A program made the translations under genes and the position numbers. From NCBI GenBank assembly GCA_011319805.1, contig SJRY01000268.1, positions 186,001 through 250,000 on the forward strand: a stretch of 64,000 nucleotides of DNA, given 5' to 3'. The stretch comes from Macrocybe gigantea (lineage: Eukaryota > Basidiomycota > Agaricomycetes > Agaricales > Callistosporiaceae). Below the pieces are notes generated by a model. It was not told the origin of the DNA and searched no databases. It saw only the letters and a program-made list of their open reading frames with translations. Of the stretch, positions 62,393 to 64,000 are shown piece after piece (the first letter of the stretch is position 1; every line of letters starts with the position of its first letter).

Positions 62393-64000
62393 ATGAATTT
62401 TCCTCCTCCACCTCCAGGTTTTGTACCTCCTCCGCCGCCGGGTATGCCTTCTGGGCAGAATCAGGCGTCGAGCTCAAAAATGCCTCCTGAAAGTGCGTAC
62501 TTTATTCCCTCTTAGGTTTCGCTAGTTTTCCTGACATTTTGCGTTTTCTTCCGTGTAGTTCTCGCGCAGAAGTCCATGAAATGGGTTCAGATGCAGAGAA
62601 AACGGTATGGAGAGAAAAGAAGAGGTGGTTACGTCGACATGGGAAAACAGGTGCGTTATGGCTATACTTTTATCTTAAAGCACACCTTTATTTTTGCATC
62701 TTCAATTCAGGACTTGCCTCCAGAACACGTCCGCAAAATCATCAAGGACCACGGTGACATGAGTAACAGAAAGTTCCGAAATGACAAACGTGTTCATCTC
62801 GGTGCCCTCAAGTACGTGCCGCATGCCGTTATGAAGCTCCTCGAAAACATACCCTATCCTTGGGAACAAGTCCGCGAAGTTCCCGTGCTGTATCATATCA
62901 CTGGTGCCATTACGTTCGTGAATGAGATTCCCAGAGTCATCGAGCCGGTGTACCATGCGCAATGGAGTACGATGTGGCTTGCCATGCGAAGAGAGAAAAG
63001 GGATCGTCGGCATTTCAAGCGAATGCGCTTCCCTCCATTCGATGATGAGGAGCCCCCGTTGGATTACGGAGACAATGTTCTCGATGTCGAACCGCTGGAA
63101 GCCATCCAACTGGAGTTGGACTCAGACGAAGATGCTGCGATTATTGACTGGTTCTATGACCCCAAGCCGCTCATCGACACGCCTGCTGTCAACGGACCCT
63201 CTTACAAGTACTGGTCTCTGTCGCTGCCTATCATGGCGAACCTCTATCGCCTTGGCAGGAACCTGCTTTCAGACCAGCCGGACAAGAACTCGAGCTACCT
63301 CTTTGACAAAAGGTCGTTCTTCACTGCCAAGGCCTTGAATATGGCCATTCCGGGTGGCCCGAAGTTTGAGCCTCTCTACCGTGATATGGACACGTATGAC
63401 GAAGACTGGAATGAATTCAACGACATCAACAAGATCATCATTCGGCAGCAGATTCGCACCGAGTACAAAGTCGCCTTCCCCCACCTCTACAACTCGCTCC
63501 CCCGTTCCGTCCGCATTTCCCCGTATCATCATCCGAAGAACGTCTACATTCGAACAGACGATCCTGACCTCCCCGCGTTCTACTTCGACCCCCTTATTAA
63601 TCCCATTTCCCTGCGTGGGCATATTGCCAAGAACGTGCCCCTCGTGTCTCATGAAGATAGCATCTTCGGTCCTAATGGAGCCGATGAAGATGACTTCGAG
63701 CTTCCGGAGGATGTCGTTCCATTTTTGGAGCACAAAGATTTAGAGAACGACCTTACCGCAGATGCCATCGCATTGTGGTGGGCTCCAGAGCCATACTGCC
63801 GCCGCTCCGGCCGCATGAGGCGCGCGCAGGATATGCCACTGGTCAAGAACTGGTATCTAGAGCACTGCCCACCGGGCCAACCCGTCAAGGTCCGGGTGTC
63901 ATATCAGAAGCTGCTCAAGTGCTATGTTCTGAACGAGCTGCGGACGAGGCCGGAGAAGGCGATGAGCAAGAAGAACTTGTTCCGCCAGCTGAAAGCAACT
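62393..64000 (+). CDS. PRP8: PRP8 pre-mRNA splicing factor, 5' part
   Basis: N-terminal part of the U5 snRNP scaffold at the spliceosome core. Start [17 protein letters not shown]; introns 62493-62558 and 62651-62710; open to the window edge. Conserved segments: [127 protein letters not shown] and [14 protein letters not shown]. The full protein is about 2,300-2,400 residues, so roughly one fifth is visible. Clean frame. Confidence 0.95.

Overview
The window is nuclear DNA from a filamentous basidiomycete, most likely an Agaricomycete (mushroom, polypore or relative). Genes are dense and lie on both strands. Most are split by many short introns (about 45-75 bp, mostly GT-AG). The family mix is typical of Agaricomycetes: a TPR-CHAT protein, a casein-kinase-like kinase, a DUF6533-type membrane protein, F-box proteins and an AIG1-like GTPase, next to conserved housekeeping genes. 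I cannot name the genus from sequence alone. All exon models below were assembled by eye from splice sites, reading phase and family motifs.

Layout. 1-11.2 kb: a TPR-CHAT gene cut by the left edge (-), an AAA ATPase (+), a pyruvate decarboxylase (-) and a CK1-like kinase (+). 12-22.8 kb: delta-12 fatty acid desaturase (+), CDC123 (-), ERG26 sterol dehydrogenase (-), borealin (+), POP1 (-), a small mitochondrial membrane protein (+). 23.6-36.3 kb: a secreted Cys-motif protein (+), a secreted nuclease-like protein (+), a polo/SAK-like kinase (-), a metallo-beta-lactamase-fold hydrolase (+), an APH-like kinase (-), DAHP synthase (-). 36.7-45.8 kb: TIM9 (+), a 702-bp non-autonomous DNA transposon, a PrxQ-type peroxiredoxin (+), nitronate monooxygenase (+), MPS1 kinase (+). 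46.6-64 kb: two multi-pass membrane proteins (-), a single-pass protein (+), an F-box protein (-), a Cys-rich receptor-like membrane protein (-), a GTPase (+), RPS19 (-), a second F-box protein (+) and the start of PRP8 (+), cut by the right edge.

No metabolic cluster or operon logic is visible; neighbours are functionally unrelated. Several gene pairs are divergent over 150-450 bp, so shared promoters are plausible (ERG26/borealin, POP1/mitochondrial protein, DUF6533/single-pass protein, SAK-like kinase/MBL).

The most striking global feature is that about twenty reading-frame breaks occur in ten otherwise well-conserved genes. Every one can be repaired by adding one base, many in C/G or A/T runs. 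They hit genes that should be essential (RPS19, CDC123), so residual single-base deletions in the assembly are the simplest explanation, although the densely hit CK1-like, pyruvate decarboxylase and TPR-CHAT genes could be real pseudogenes. The best candidates for new biology are the transposon with a perfect 8-bp target-site duplication, the SAK-like kinase whose DFG motif reads NFV, and the arrayed SPP motifs in MPS1. I found no undescribed multi-gene system.
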